DNA of 64,000 nucleotides, taken from positions 97,787 to 161,786 of the forward strand of contig JAFAFA010000027.1 in assembly GCA_023423695.1 (NCBI GenBank), written 5' to 3'. The DNA is from Pseudomonadota bacterium. GTDB taxonomy: Bacteria > Pseudomonadota > Alphaproteobacteria > Azospirillales > Azospirillaceae. The number at the start of each line of letters is the position of its first letter. The stretch's first letter is position 1. The notes under the pieces were generated by a model. The model ran no database searches. It had not been told where the DNA came from and saw nothing but the letters and a program-made list of their open reading frames with translations. Both the position numbers and the translations under genes were made by a program. Shown one piece after another: positions 29,618-37,121 of the stretch.

Positions 29618-30072
29618 TCCGTTTCGTCCTTTGCAGGGATCGTCAATTCCGGACGCAGCCGGTCCGGCCGGACCGCTTCGCCGCTGTTCCGGTCGATCAG
29701 CACCGGGTCGACGGGCAGGCCGGTCTCGCGGTCGACCAGCCGGAACGCTCCGCCGGGCAGCAGCCAGCGGCTGCCCCAGTCGGCCATGGCGACCAGCACC
29801 GGCAGGAAATCCCGTCCCTTGTCGGTCAGATGATAGCCGTGGCGCAGCGGGCGTTCCTGGTAGGGCCGCTTCTCCAGAAGCCCGGCCTCGACCAGAGCCT
29901 GCAGGCGGCGGGTCAGCATGTTGGTGGCGAGCCCGATGCTGCGCTGGAACTCGTCGAAGCGTGTCAGGCCGCGCATCGCGTCGCGCAGGATCAGCAGAGA
30001 CCACCATTCCCCGACCTCGTCGAGGCCGCGGGCGATCGGACAGGGGACATCGGTCAGTCGGGTGCGTCGCAT
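29614..30072 (-). CDS. HxlR-type winged-helix transcriptional regulator
   Basis: 152 residues. The HxlR domain begins CPIARGLDEVGEWWSLLILR and continues DAMRGLTRFDEFQRSIGLAT, NMLTRRLQALVEAGLLEKRP, RHGYHLTDKGRDFLPVLVAM. The single conserved Cys near residue 11 (DVPCPIAR) could be a redox or electrophile sensor, as in other HxlR proteins. I start at the ATG giving MRRTRLTDV; a TTG 36 nt upstream is possible. A perfect 9-bp inverted repeat covers the start region. It is the first gene of a coupled pair with the KAS gene. Confidence 0.9.
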   Translation of the reverse strand: MRRTRLTDVPCPIARGLDEVGEWWSLLILRDAMRGLTRFDEFQRSIGLATNMLTRRLQALVEAGLLEKRPYQERPLRHGYHLTDKGRDFLPVLVAMADWGSRWLLPGGAFRLVDRETGLPVDPVLIDRNSGEAVRPDRLRPELTIPAKDETE

Positions 30073-30075
30073 GGC

Positions 30076-30120
30076 GGCGACAGTGGCATAGTCACTTTCA
30101 TCATGCAAGCTACTGTCGCC
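30076..30120. promoter_or_regulatory. Candidate HxlR operator
   Basis: Perfect inverted repeat GGCGACAGT (30076-30084) and ACTGTCGCC (30112-30120), 27 bp apart, directly upstream of the HxlR start and 45 bp upstream of the divergent kinase promoter. Position and symmetry suit autorepression and control of the divergent gene. Confidence 0.5.
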
Positions 30121-30164
30121 ACGGACGCAACCGGGAACATCGGGAGTGCTTCCAGGAGCCGCAC

Positions 30165-30192
30165 TTGTGATGCGGGCGGCGGCGGCTATACT
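30165..30192 (+). promoter_or_regulatory. Promoter of the PfkB-family kinase gene
   Basis: TTGTGA, a 16-bp spacer and TATACT, about 46 bp upstream of the ATG. The -10 is strong. It lies 45 bp from the HxlR-type inverted repeat. Confidence 0.6.
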
Positions 30193-30237
30193 CGCGCCGC
30201 AACATCGCCTTCACCGCCAGACCTGTCAGGAAAGCCC

Positions 30238-31245
30238 ATGGCCACCTCCATCCACGATGCCGCCTACGACGTCACCGGCATCGGCAACGCCATCGTGGAC
30301 GTGATCGCCCACGCCGATGACGCCTTTCTCGCCGCCAACACCATCGAGAAGGGGGCGATGACGCTGATCGACGCCGCCCGTGCGGAGGAGCTGTACGGCC
30401 GCATGGGTCCGGGCGTCGAGGTCTCCGGCGGGTCGGCGGGCAACACCATGGCCGGCATCGCCATGCTCGGCGGCCGCGGCGCCTATATCGGCAAGGTCGC
30501 CAAGGACCAGTTGGGCGACGTGTTCCGCCACGACATCCGCGCCTCGGGCGTCGCCTTCGACAGCGCGCCGCTGGTCGCCGGGGCGCCGACCGCGCGCTGC
30601 CTGATCCTGGTGACGCCGGACGCCCAGCGCTCGATGAACACCTATCTCGGCGCCTGCGTCGAGCTGGGTCCGGAGGACATCGACGAGGCGCTGATCGCCG
30701 GTTCGCAGGTGACCTACCTCGAAGGCTATCTGTGGGATCCGCCCCGCGCCAAGGAAGCCTTCCGCAAGGCGGCGGAGATCGCGCATGCCGCCGGCCGCAA
30801 GGTGTCGCTGTCGCTGTCGGACAGCTTCTGCGTCCACCGCCACCATGCCGAGTTCGTCGATCTGGTGGAGCGCCATGTCGACATCCTGTTCGCCAACGAG
30901 CACGAGATCGGCGCCCTCTACGGCACCGACCGCTTCGAGGACGCTCTGGCCGCGGTGAAGCGGCTGGGCAAGACCGCGGCGCTGACCCGCAGCGAGAAGG
31001 GCGCCGTCATCGTCTCCGGCGGCGAGGTGGTCGAGGTCGCGGCGGAGCCGGTCGAGCGTGTGGTCGACACCACCGGCGCCGGCGACCTCTATGCCTCCGG
31101 CTTCCTGTTCGGCCACACCCGCGGCCTCCCGCCTGCGGTCTGCGGCCGTCTGGGCGCCATCGCCGCGGCGGAGATCATCAGCCATGTCGGCGCCCGGCCG
31201 GAGGTGAACCTGCGCGAGCTGGTCGCTTCGAAGGGCGTTCTGTAA
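30238..31245 (+). CDS. PfkB-family carbohydrate/adenosine kinase
   Basis: 335 residues of the ribokinase superfamily, most like bacterial adenosine kinase-type proteins. It opens YDVTGIGNAIVDVIAHADDA, has the substrate motif VSGGSAGNTMAGIAMLGGRG and lid region GKVAKDQLGDVF. The catalytic motif DTTGAGDLYASGFL has the base Asp283. Adenosine kinase would salvage adenosine to AMP, also clearing the adenosine released downstream of SAM use. Sugar kinase activity cannot be excluded. The ATG has an AGGAAAG ribosome binding site. Confidence 0.87.
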   Translation: MATSIHDAAYDVTGIGNAIVDVIAHADDAFLAANTIEKGAMTLIDAARAEELYGRMGPGVEVSGGSAGNTMAGIAMLGGRGAYIGKVAKDQLGDVFRHDIRASGVAFDSAPLVAGAPTARCLILVTPDAQRSMNTYLGACVELGPEDIDEALIAGSQVTYLEGYLWDPPRAKEAFRKAAEIAHAAGRKVSLSLSDSFCVHRHHAEFVDLVERHVDILFANEHEIGALYGTDRFEDALAAVKRLGKTAALTRSEKGAVIVSGGEVVEVAAEPVERVVDTTGAGDLYASGFLFGHTRGLPPAVCGRLGAIAAAEIISHVGARPEVNLRELVASKGVL

Positions 31246-31322
31246 GCGCGAATTGCGCGTCAATTCGCGATCACGTTGCCGGCCGCGTTGCATTCTGCAA
31301 CTGCGGCCGGTTCCGTTCTGGC

Positions 31323-31802
31323 CTAGTTGAGCTGATCGTCCACCACCGGCCGTTCCGGAACGGTGATCCTGGCGCACAGCAGCGCCAGCGCCGTCCCGCT
31401 GTCGGGGGCGGCCACCGCCCAGCGTTCCGGGCGGTCGGGCCGGGGGACGGTGAGCAGCCACAGCCGGTCCTTGTCGCCGAACCGTTCGTTCAGCAGCGTG
31501 TATTCCCTGAGGCCGTGACGGCGAAGCTCGTTCAGCCGGCTCTGCAGCTCCGTCGCCTGCGCGGCGCGCACGGCGATCGCCTCTTCGGTCCGGCGCAGTT
31601 CGGCCTCGTTGCGGCGCATGTCGCGGCGCAGCGCCTCGGTGGTCTGCGTCAGCTCCGTCCGTCCCTGGCGCAGCTGCGACTTGCGGCGCTGGACCGCGGC
31701 GACCCGGTGGCCGATCCGGATGACCGATACGGTGATCCAGCTGAGGCAGGCCAGCAGGATCACCATCTCCAGGCCGTGCAGCAGCGGCGCGTCCGACGTC
31801 AT
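31323..31802 (-). CDS. Unknown single-TM coiled-coil protein A
   Basis: 159 residues, not recognised. An N-terminal TM segment (about residues 10-30, LEMVILLACLSWITVSVIRI) is followed by a Gln/Arg/Glu-rich coiled coil (about 35-100, LTQTTEALRRDMRRNEAELR) and a small C-terminal region (RLWLLTVPRPDRPERWAVAA). It has a GGGGGATG ribosome binding site region before the ATG. The layout mirrors the divergent gene that starts 143 bp away. The two may act together at the envelope, but nothing in the sequence gives a function. Confidence 0.7.
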   Translation of the reverse strand: MTSDAPLLHGLEMVILLACLSWITVSVIRIGHRVAAVQRRKSQLRQGRTELTQTTEALRRDMRRNEAELRRTEEAIAVRAAQATELQSRLNELRRHGLREYTLLNERFGDKDRLWLLTVPRPDRPERWAVAAPDSGTALALLCARITVPERPVVDDQLN

Positions 31803-31944
31803 CGCCGCATCCCCCGTGTCGTGCCGTCCGCGCGCAACCTTCCGCCCCTCCGTTCCTCCGGCATGCTCCTTGCTGCGTGCCTGCCGGCGGTTCAGCAACG
31901 GACGTGCCAAGGGCAAGCATGAAGGCAAGAGGGATGGTGCGGTG

Positions 31945-32475
31945 ATGGAGGCGGTGCGGACGATCCTCGACTCGGTGGTTCCGCTGGTGGCAGCGCTGGC
32001 GGTGCTGTGCCACCTGAGCTGGGTCGGCTTCCGCCGCGGCTGGGAACGTGCGGCCGGGCTGGAGCGGCTGCGGCGCTCGGTTCTGCCGCTGAAGGAGCGC
32101 CGGCGCGCGGAGGCGGAGGCGCTGGCCGATTTGATCTGCCGGCTGGAGGAGGCGAAGGGCCGCCTGTCCGCCGCCGAACAGCGGGTCAACCATCTCCAGC
32201 GCCAGATCGACACGCTGGACAAGGAGCCGCCGGTGTTCCTGCACATCCTCGGCACCCCCGCCGCCAACCGGCGTGGTTTCCGGGCGGAGGTGCAGTACGA
32301 CACCACCGTCGCCGCCGCCGCCCGCGCCGCCGGGAAGCCGGTGAACCCGGCCTGGCGCTATGGCAATCGGATCGTGGTGCATGCGTTGGACGTGCAGTCC
32401 GCCCGGCGCGAGGCCGAACATGTCTTTCCCCACAAGGCGGGGTATCAGGTGTTCTTCCACGCGGCGGTGTCCTGA
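31945..32475 (+). CDS. Unknown single-TM coiled-coil protein B
   Basis: 176 residues, not recognised. The N-terminal hydrophobic segment (about residues 8-27, LDSVVPLVAALAVLCHLSWV) is followed by an Arg/Glu/Ala coiled coil (about 40-95, EALADLICRLEEAKGRLSAA). A C-terminal globular part follows (FLHILGTPAANRRGFRAEVQ; WRYGNRIVVHALDVQSARRE). It has the same order of elements as the divergent protein A. The frame is open upstream, but the ATG sits right after the shared regulatory region with GAGGGATGG before it. Two palindromic repeats follow the stop. Confidence 0.7.
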   Translation: MEAVRTILDSVVPLVAALAVLCHLSWVGFRRGWERAAGLERLRRSVLPLKERRRAEAEALADLICRLEEAKGRLSAAEQRVNHLQRQIDTLDKEPPVFLHILGTPAANRRGFRAEVQYDTTVAAAARAAGKPVNPAWRYGNRIVVHALDVQSARREAEHVFPHKAGYQVFFHAAVS

Positions 32476-32480
32476 GGTCT

Positions 32481-32502
32481 AAAGCGAATTTGCATTCGCT
32501 TT
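32481..32502. repeat. Palindromic repeat, copy 1
   Basis: AAAGCGAAT-TTGC-ATTCGCTTT, a 9-bp perfect stem only 6 nt after the stop of coiled-coil protein B. It pairs with a closely related palindrome 70 bp downstream. Confidence 0.8.
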
Positions 32503-32571
32503 GGAGTCACTTGACCTCATTCGCCGGTCGGGCTTCGGCCGCATGAGCGGCCGGGACCGCCGTCGCGGCCC

Positions 32572-32593
32572 AAAGCGGATTGCAATCCGCTTT
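32572..32593. repeat. Palindromic repeat, copy 2
   Basis: A fully palindromic 22-mer with arms AAAGCGGATTG / CAATCCGCTTT. It shares the AAAGCG..CGCTTT arms with copy 1, so the two define a small repeat family flanking a GC-rich stem (CGGCC..GGCCG). It might serve as a terminator-like stem or protein site. Confidence 0.8.
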
Positions 32594-32681
32594 AGCCCCA
32601 AAGGCCGGTGCTGCGGTCTTCCGCCACCGCGCCGGCTCGGGTAAGCTGCCGGTCCCGCCGCTTCCGACAGATCGCCCCTCC

Positions 32682-33599
32682 ATGCAAGTCTACCTGCCGA
32701 TTGCCGAGATGTCGGTCAACGCGCTGCTGGTGCTCGGCATGGGCTGGCTGGTGGGCTTCCTGTCGGGAATGTTCGGGGTGGGCGGCGGATTCCTGATGAC
32801 GCCGCTGCTGATCTTCATTGGCGTTCCCCCGGCCATCGCCGTCGGCACCCAGGCCAACCAGCTGGTGGCCGCCAGCGTGTCGGGCGTGCTCGCCCACTGG
32901 CGGCGCGGCAATGTCGACGTGAAGCTGGGCGTCGTGATGCTGGGCGGTGGCGTTGTCGGCACCGCGGTGGGGGTGTGGATCTTCGGCATCCTCCAGCGGC
33001 TGGGCCAGATCGACATCGCCATCACCCTGTCCTACGTCTTCTTCCTGGGCACCATCGGCGGAATGATGCTGGTGGAGAGCAGCCGCGCCATCCTGCGCCG
33101 CCGCGCGCCGACGGCGAAGCGCGGCAAGCTGCACCGCCACATCTGGCTGCACGGCCTGCCCTTCAAGATGCGGTTCCAGCGCTCCAAGCTCTACATCTCC
33201 GCCCTGCTGCCGGCAGGGATCGGGGCGGTCGGCGGCATGCTGGTGGCGATCATGGGCATCGGCGGCGGCTTCCTGCTGGTGCCGGCGATGATCTATCTGC
33301 TGAACATGCCCGCCGGTCTGGTCGCCGGCACCTCGCTGTTCCAGATCATCTTCACCACCGCGGCGGCGACCCTGCTGCAGGCCGCCACCAACCAGACCGT
33401 GGACGCCATGCTGGCGCTTCTTCTGCTGATCGGCGGCGTGGTCGGCGCGCAGTTCGGCACCAAGGCCGGCAGCCGCCTGCGCGGCGAGAACGCCCGGCTG
33501 GCGCTGGCGACGATCGTTGTGGCGGTTGCGCTGAAGCTGGCCTTCGACCTGTTCTCGCGTCCCGACGACCTGTTCACCCTGACCATGGGGGTGCGGTGA
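32682..33599 (+). CDS. TSUP-family sulfite/sulfonate exporter (TauE/SafE)
   Basis: 305 residues with eight or so TM segments in two homologous halves, each starting with the family Gly-rich motif: SGMFGVGGGFLMTPLLIFIG in the first and VAIMGIGGGFLLVPAMIYLL in the second. TauE/SafE proteins export sulfite, sulfoacetate or related organosulfur anions. The stop overlaps the next ATG (TGATG), so it is translated together with the TIGR02186 protein, a recurrent partner of this exporter type in alphaproteobacteria. Substrate specificity cannot be told from sequence. Confidence 0.9.
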   Translation: MQVYLPIAEMSVNALLVLGMGWLVGFLSGMFGVGGGFLMTPLLIFIGVPPAIAVGTQANQLVAASVSGVLAHWRRGNVDVKLGVVMLGGGVVGTAVGVWIFGILQRLGQIDIAITLSYVFFLGTIGGMMLVESSRAILRRRAPTAKRGKLHRHIWLHGLPFKMRFQRSKLYISALLPAGIGAVGGMLVAIMGIGGGFLLVPAMIYLLNMPAGLVAGTSLFQIIFTTAAATLLQAATNQTVDAMLALLLLIGGVVGAQFGTKAGSRLRGENARLALATIVVAVALKLAFDLFSRPDDLFTLTMGVR

Positions 33600-34366
33600 T
33601 GGCCGGCTCGGGCAAACGCAGGCTGGTCCAGGGCGTGGCGGCGCTGGCCGGGCTGCTGCTGGGCGGCACGGTGGCGGCGACGGTGTGGGCGCAGCAGCTG
33701 GTCGCCGACCTGTCCAGCCACCTGATCGCCATCACCACCGGATTCACGGGCACGGAGGTCGTGCTGTTCGGCACCACCGACGGGGCGGGCGACGTCGCCA
33801 TCGTCGTCACCGGTCCGCGGGCGCCCGCCACCGTCCGCCGGAAGGAGCGGGTGGCCGGCATGTGGATGAACACCGACAGCCTGCGCTTCGATCAGGTGCC
33901 CAGCTTCTACACGGTGGCGGTCAGCCGCCCGCTCGACCAGCTGGTCGGCCGCCCGGTGCTGGAGCGCCACCAGCTCGGCCTGCCGCAGCTGCAGCTGCCG
34001 GCCGACGCCACCCTGCCGCCGGAACAGCTTGCCGCCTACCGCAGCGCGCTGATCCGCAACAAGCAGCGCGAGGGGCTGTACGCCATCTCCATGGGACAGG
34101 TCGCCTTCCTGGGCGAGCGGCTGTTCCGCACCAACATCTATTTTCCGGCCAATGTCCCGACCGGGCTGTACAATGTCGAAGCCTTGCTGATTCGTGACGG
34201 CGACGTGGTCAGCGCCCAGACCACGCCGCTGGTGGTGTCCAAGATCGGGTTCAGCGCCGAAGTGTCGGACTTCGCCCGCAACCGCCCGGTCACCTACGGG
34301 GTGGCCGCCGTCATCGGCGCCATCGCGGCCGGCTGGGCGGCCGGCGCCGCATTCCGCCGGGTCTAA
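33599..34366 (+). CDS. TIGR02186 family (Alph_Pro_TM) protein
   Basis: 255 residues. An N-terminal signal or TM segment (GVAALAGLLLGGTVAATVWA) is followed by a periplasmic beta-rich domain (LSSHLIAITTGFTGTEVVLF; DVAIVVTGPRAPATVRRKER; WMNTDSLRFDQVPSFYTVAV). A C-terminal TM (VAAVIGAIAAGWAAGAAFRR) ends in a positive cytoplasmic tip. The family is confined to alphaproteobacteria and typically sits beside a TauE/SafE exporter. A periplasmic accessory role in anion export is an inference. It is coupled to the exporter by a 1-nt overlap and followed after 18 nt by the stress protein gene. Confidence 0.88.
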   Translation: MAGSGKRRLVQGVAALAGLLLGGTVAATVWAQQLVADLSSHLIAITTGFTGTEVVLFGTTDGAGDVAIVVTGPRAPATVRRKERVAGMWMNTDSLRFDQVPSFYTVAVSRPLDQLVGRPVLERHQLGLPQLQLPADATLPPEQLAAYRSALIRNKQREGLYAISMGQVAFLGERLFRTNIYFPANVPTGLYNVEALLIRDGDVVSAQTTPLVVSKIGFSAEVSDFARNRPVTYGVAAVIGAIAAGWAAGAAFRRV

Positions 34367-34384
34367 GCCGAGAGGGTAACCGAG

Positions 34385-34873
34385 ATGACCGACGCGACGC
34401 AGACTCCCCCGCCCGTGCGCATCTTCCTGGTGGTGGTCGACGACAGCCCCGAGCTGAAGGTGGCGCTGCGCTATGCCTGTCTGCGCGCCCGCAAGTCGGG
34501 CGGCAAGGTGGCGCTGCTGACCGTGCTGGAACAGGGCGAGATGCAGCACTGGCTGGCGGTGGAGAACCTGATCCGCGAGGAACAGCGCGCCGAGGCGGAG
34601 CAGAAGCTGCAGAAGCTGGCACGCGAGGTCAACCAGCTGACCGGCACCCTGCCGGCGCTCTATGTCCGCGAAGGCAACCGGCTGGAGGAGGTGCTGGCCC
34701 TGATCGCGGAGGAGCCCAGCATCTCCATCCTCGTCCTCGCCGCCGGCACCGACCCGGAAGGTCCCGGCCCGCTGATCTCCTACTACACCGGCCGCGGGCT
34801 TGGGCGCCTGCGCATCCCGCTGACCATCGTCCCCGGCGGCCTCAGCAACGAGGCGCTCGACGCGATCACCTGA
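34385..34873 (+). CDS. Universal stress protein (UspA family)
   Basis: 162 residues with the Rossmann-like USP fold: RIFLVVVDDSPELKVALRYA at the N terminus with the ATP-contact Asp pair, a long helix (VENLIREEQRAEAEQKLQKL), and ISILVLAAGTDPEGPGPLIS. The usual G-2x-G-9x-G-S/T ATP motif is only partly kept, so nucleotide binding is uncertain. It is the third gene of the exporter set (exporter, TIGR02186, USP), which suggests a link to sulfur or envelope stress. An 18-nt dispersed repeat follows the stop. Confidence 0.88.
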   Translation: MTDATQTPPPVRIFLVVVDDSPELKVALRYACLRARKSGGKVALLTVLEQGEMQHWLAVENLIREEQRAEAEQKLQKLAREVNQLTGTLPALYVREGNRLEEVLALIAEEPSISILVLAAGTDPEGPGPLISYYTGRGLGRLRIPLTIVPGGLSNEALDAIT

Positions 34874-34876
34874 CGC

Positions 34877-34894
34877 CACGCAGGTAAGGATAGC
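34877..34894 (+). repeat. Dispersed intergenic element, 18-nt copy 1
   Basis: CACGCAGGTAAGGATAGC, identical over 18 nt to a minus-strand copy at 61912-61929. Its core GTAAGGAT recurs at eight other gene boundaries in the window. It begins 4 nt after the universal stress protein stop. Confidence 0.75.
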
Positions 34895-35036
34895 GGCGCA
34901 TGCCGGATGCCGAATACCCACACAGCCCGGGTCCTTGATCCGCCCGGCGTTTCGGCCCAAATTTCCCCCAATCGTGCCGCGGCCCAATCCCGGGCGCGCC
35001 GGCGGTTCCATTCCGCCGCCGATGGAGGACCAGACC

Positions 35037-35594
35037 ATGTTCATTCAGACCGAGCAGACGCCCAACCCGGCGACTCTCAAGTTCCTGCCGGGGCGTGACG
35101 TGCTCGGACGCGGCACCGCCGACTTCACCAGCCGCGAGGATGCCGCCCGTTCGCCGCTCGCCCAGCGCCTGTTCGAGATCGAGGGCATCGTCGGCGTGTT
35201 CCTGGGTGCCGACTTCATCACCATCACCAAGACCGACGCGCGCGACTGGTTCCTGCTGAAGCCGTCGATCCTCGGCGTCATCATGGAGCATTTCACCGCC
35301 GACCGCCCGGTCCTGCTGGAGGACGGCGGCGACGGCCATGCCGCGGCGTCCAACGCCGACGACGAGGAGATCGTCGAGCAGATCAAGGAGCTGCTGGACA
35401 CCCGCGTCCGCCCGTCGGTCGCCCAGGACGGCGGCGACATCACCTTCCAGGGCTTCGAGAAGGGCGTGGTCTATCTGGCGATGAAGGGGGCCTGCTCCGG
35501 CTGCCCCAGCTCCACCGCCACGCTGAAGCACGGCATCGAGAACATGCTGCGCCACTACATCCCTGAAGTGGTCGAAGTCCGCGCCGTCCAGTAA
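35037..35594 (+). CDS. NifU/NFU-type Fe-S cluster scaffold protein
   Basis: 185 residues. The N-terminal NFU_N domain (FIQTEQTPNPATLKFLPGRD; RLFEIEGIVGVFLGADFITI) is joined to a C-terminal NifU domain (RVRPSVAQDGGDITFQGFEK) with the cluster-binding CxxC Cys153/Cys156 in GACSGCPSS. Proteins of this architecture carry [4Fe-4S] clusters to apo-enzymes, and clients in this window could include MiaB and Nth. The start is the ATG with GGAGGACC upstream, and the product has the standard MFIQTEQTPNP N terminus. Confidence 0.95.
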   Translation: MFIQTEQTPNPATLKFLPGRDVLGRGTADFTSREDAARSPLAQRLFEIEGIVGVFLGADFITITKTDARDWFLLKPSILGVIMEHFTADRPVLLEDGGDGHAAASNADDEEIVEQIKELLDTRVRPSVAQDGGDITFQGFEKGVVYLAMKGACSGCPSSTATLKHGIENMLRHYIPEVVEVRAVQ

Positions 35595-35659
35595 GGTCCG
35601 CCTGTCTATGACGCCGGCCCGCCCTTGATGCGGCGGGCCGGCATTCCCATGCTGGCTGG

Positions 35660-36544
35660 ATGATCATCTCCGCCAGCTACAAGACCGACATTCCCGCCTT
35701 CTACGGGCGCTGGTTCCTGAACCGCCTGGACGCCGGCTTCTGCCGGATGGTCAATCCCTATGGCGGCCAGACCTACCGCATCGACCTGACCCGTCCGGCG
35801 GTCGATGGATTCATCTTCTGGACCAAGAATCTTGGACCGTTCCTCGGCGCGCTCGACAGCGTGGCGGAACGGGGTTTTCCCTTCGTCGTGCAGTACAGCG
35901 TCACCGGCCTGCCGACCGCGCTGGAACGCTCGGTCCCCACCTGGGAGACCGCCGTCGGCCATATGGAGCGGGTGCGCGACCGCTGGGGGCCGCGTGCGGC
36001 GGTCTGGCGCTACGACCCCATCGTGCTGACCGACGCCACACCGCCACACCGGCACCGCGAGACCTTCGCCACCATCGCCCGCTCGCTGCGCGGGGTCACC
36101 GACGAGGTGGTGGTGTCTTTTCTGCAGCCCTACCGCAAAACCGCCCGCAACCTCGCCGCCGCCGGCATCGGCTGGCGCGACCCGGAGGCGGGGGAGAAGC
36201 GCGCGTTGTTGGCGGATCTGGCCGGGATCGCGGCGGGGGAGGGGGTGGCGCTGACCCTCTGCACCCAGCCGGAGCTGGCGGACACCCCAGGCACGGTGCC
36301 GGCCCGCTGCGTCGATGCGGTGCGGCTGTCGGACGTGGCAGGCTATGCCGTGGCGGCGCGGGAGAAGGGCAACCGTCCCGGCTGCCTGTGCGCCGAAAGC
36401 CGCGACATCGGCGACTACGACAGCTGTCCGCACGGTTGCGTCTACTGCTACGCTGTCGTCGACCGTGGCAAGGCCCAGCGGCGCTTCGCTGCGCATGACC
36501 CGGCGGGGGAGTTTCTGGTGGCGCGGCGGATGCCCCCTCCCTAA
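35660..36544 (+). CDS. DUF1848 protein, radical-SAM-like with C-terminal cysteine cluster
   Basis: 294 residues. It opens with IISASYKTDIPAFYGRWFLN and IFWTKNLGPFLGALDSVAER, the DUF1848 hallmarks of a TIM-barrel related to spore photoproduct lyase and radical SAM enzymes. The C terminus has five cysteines (242, 244, 256, 260, 263; CLC..SCPHGCVYCYA), a likely Fe-S site in an unusual place. No substrate is known. The last codons and stop lie inside a perfect 23-bp inverted repeat that probably terminates transcription. It is convergent with the CheY gene. Confidence 0.85.
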   Translation: MIISASYKTDIPAFYGRWFLNRLDAGFCRMVNPYGGQTYRIDLTRPAVDGFIFWTKNLGPFLGALDSVAERGFPFVVQYSVTGLPTALERSVPTWETAVGHMERVRDRWGPRAAVWRYDPIVLTDATPPHRHRETFATIARSLRGVTDEVVVSFLQPYRKTARNLAAAGIGWRDPEAGEKRALLADLAGIAAGEGVALTLCTQPELADTPGTVPARCVDAVRLSDVAGYAVAAREKGNRPGCLCAESRDIGDYDSCPHGCVYCYAVVDRGKAQRRFAAHDPAGEFLVARRMPPP

Positions 36545-36582
36545 CCCTCCCCCGCCTGCGGCGGGGGAGGGTTAGGGAGGGG
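36534..36582. repeat. Perfect 23-bp inverted repeat between DUF1848 and cheY
   Basis: 23-bp arms with a 3-nt loop (TGC at 36557-36559). Arms read CCCCTCCCTAACCCTCCCCC and its complement, then CGCC/GGCG. The DUF1848 stop codon lies in the left arm. It is a member of the CCCTCCCC/GGGGAGGG intergenic repeat family also seen near 12.9, 41.6 and 51.2 kb. It could act as a bidirectional, U-poor terminator. Confidence 0.9.
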
Positions 36583-36598
36583 CAAAGCGCTGGATAAC

Positions 36599-36964
36599 TT
36601 ACGGACAGACCTTCCGCACCGTCTCCACCAGCTTTTCCGGATTGAACGGCTTCACCAGCCAGCCGGTGGCGCCGGCTTCGCGGCCGGCGGTCTTCTTGGC
36701 GGGGTCGGCTTCGGTGGTCAGCAGCAGCACCGGGGTCGCGCGGTTGGTGGCCGAGGCGCGGATGGCGCGGGTCAGGGCCAGCCCGTCCAGGCCCGGCATG
36801 TTCAGGTCGGTGATGATGCAGTCGAACTTGCGCTGGTTGACCAAGGCCAGACCGGCATTGCCGTCCGACGCCTCCGCCACCTCATAGCCGGCGCCTTTCA
36901 GCGTGAAGCCGACCATGTCGCGGATGGTCTTGGAATCGTCGACGGTCAGGACGCTCTTGGGCAT
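36599..36964 (-). CDS. CheY-like single-domain response regulator
   Basis: 121 residues, a stand-alone receiver. Acidic pocket Asp9/Asp10 (VLTVDDSKTIRDM), phospho-acceptor Asp53 (DCIITDLNMPG), Thr83/84 (LLLTTEAD) and Lys105 (WLVKPFNPEKL) are all present, so it should be phosphorylatable. No output domain and no che genes are adjacent. Closest in style to CheY or the DivK-like chemotaxis receivers of alphaproteobacteria; MotA lies 23 kb away. A TTGACG-17-TAGGCC sequence upstream on the minus strand is a poor promoter candidate. Confidence 0.92.
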   Translation of the reverse strand: MPKSVLTVDDSKTIRDMVGFTLKGAGYEVAEASDGNAGLALVNQRKFDCIITDLNMPGLDGLALTRAIRASATNRATPVLLLTTEADPAKKTAGREAGATGWLVKPFNPEKLVETVRKVCP

Positions 36965-37064
36965 TGGGGGCGGCTCCGGTTGCTCGGCCGAAAAGATCGT
37001 ACGGAAGGCCTAGGCAATTTCCCTCCGACCGTCAACCGGTAGCATCCCCAATTCCGCAAACGCG

Positions 37065-37105
37065 AAGATCCCGGCCCACCAGCATCGCCGCGGCACCGGG
37101 ATCTT
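37065..37105 (-). terminator. Hairpin downstream of grpE
   Basis: 10-bp perfect inverted repeat AAGATCCCGG / CCGGGATCTT with a 21-nt loop, 16 nt after the grpE stop. On the minus strand CTTCGCGTTTGC follows, a poor U tract, so it is a weak terminator or mRNA-protecting stem. Confidence 0.5.
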
Positions 37106-37121
37106 TGTAGAAGCTATATCT

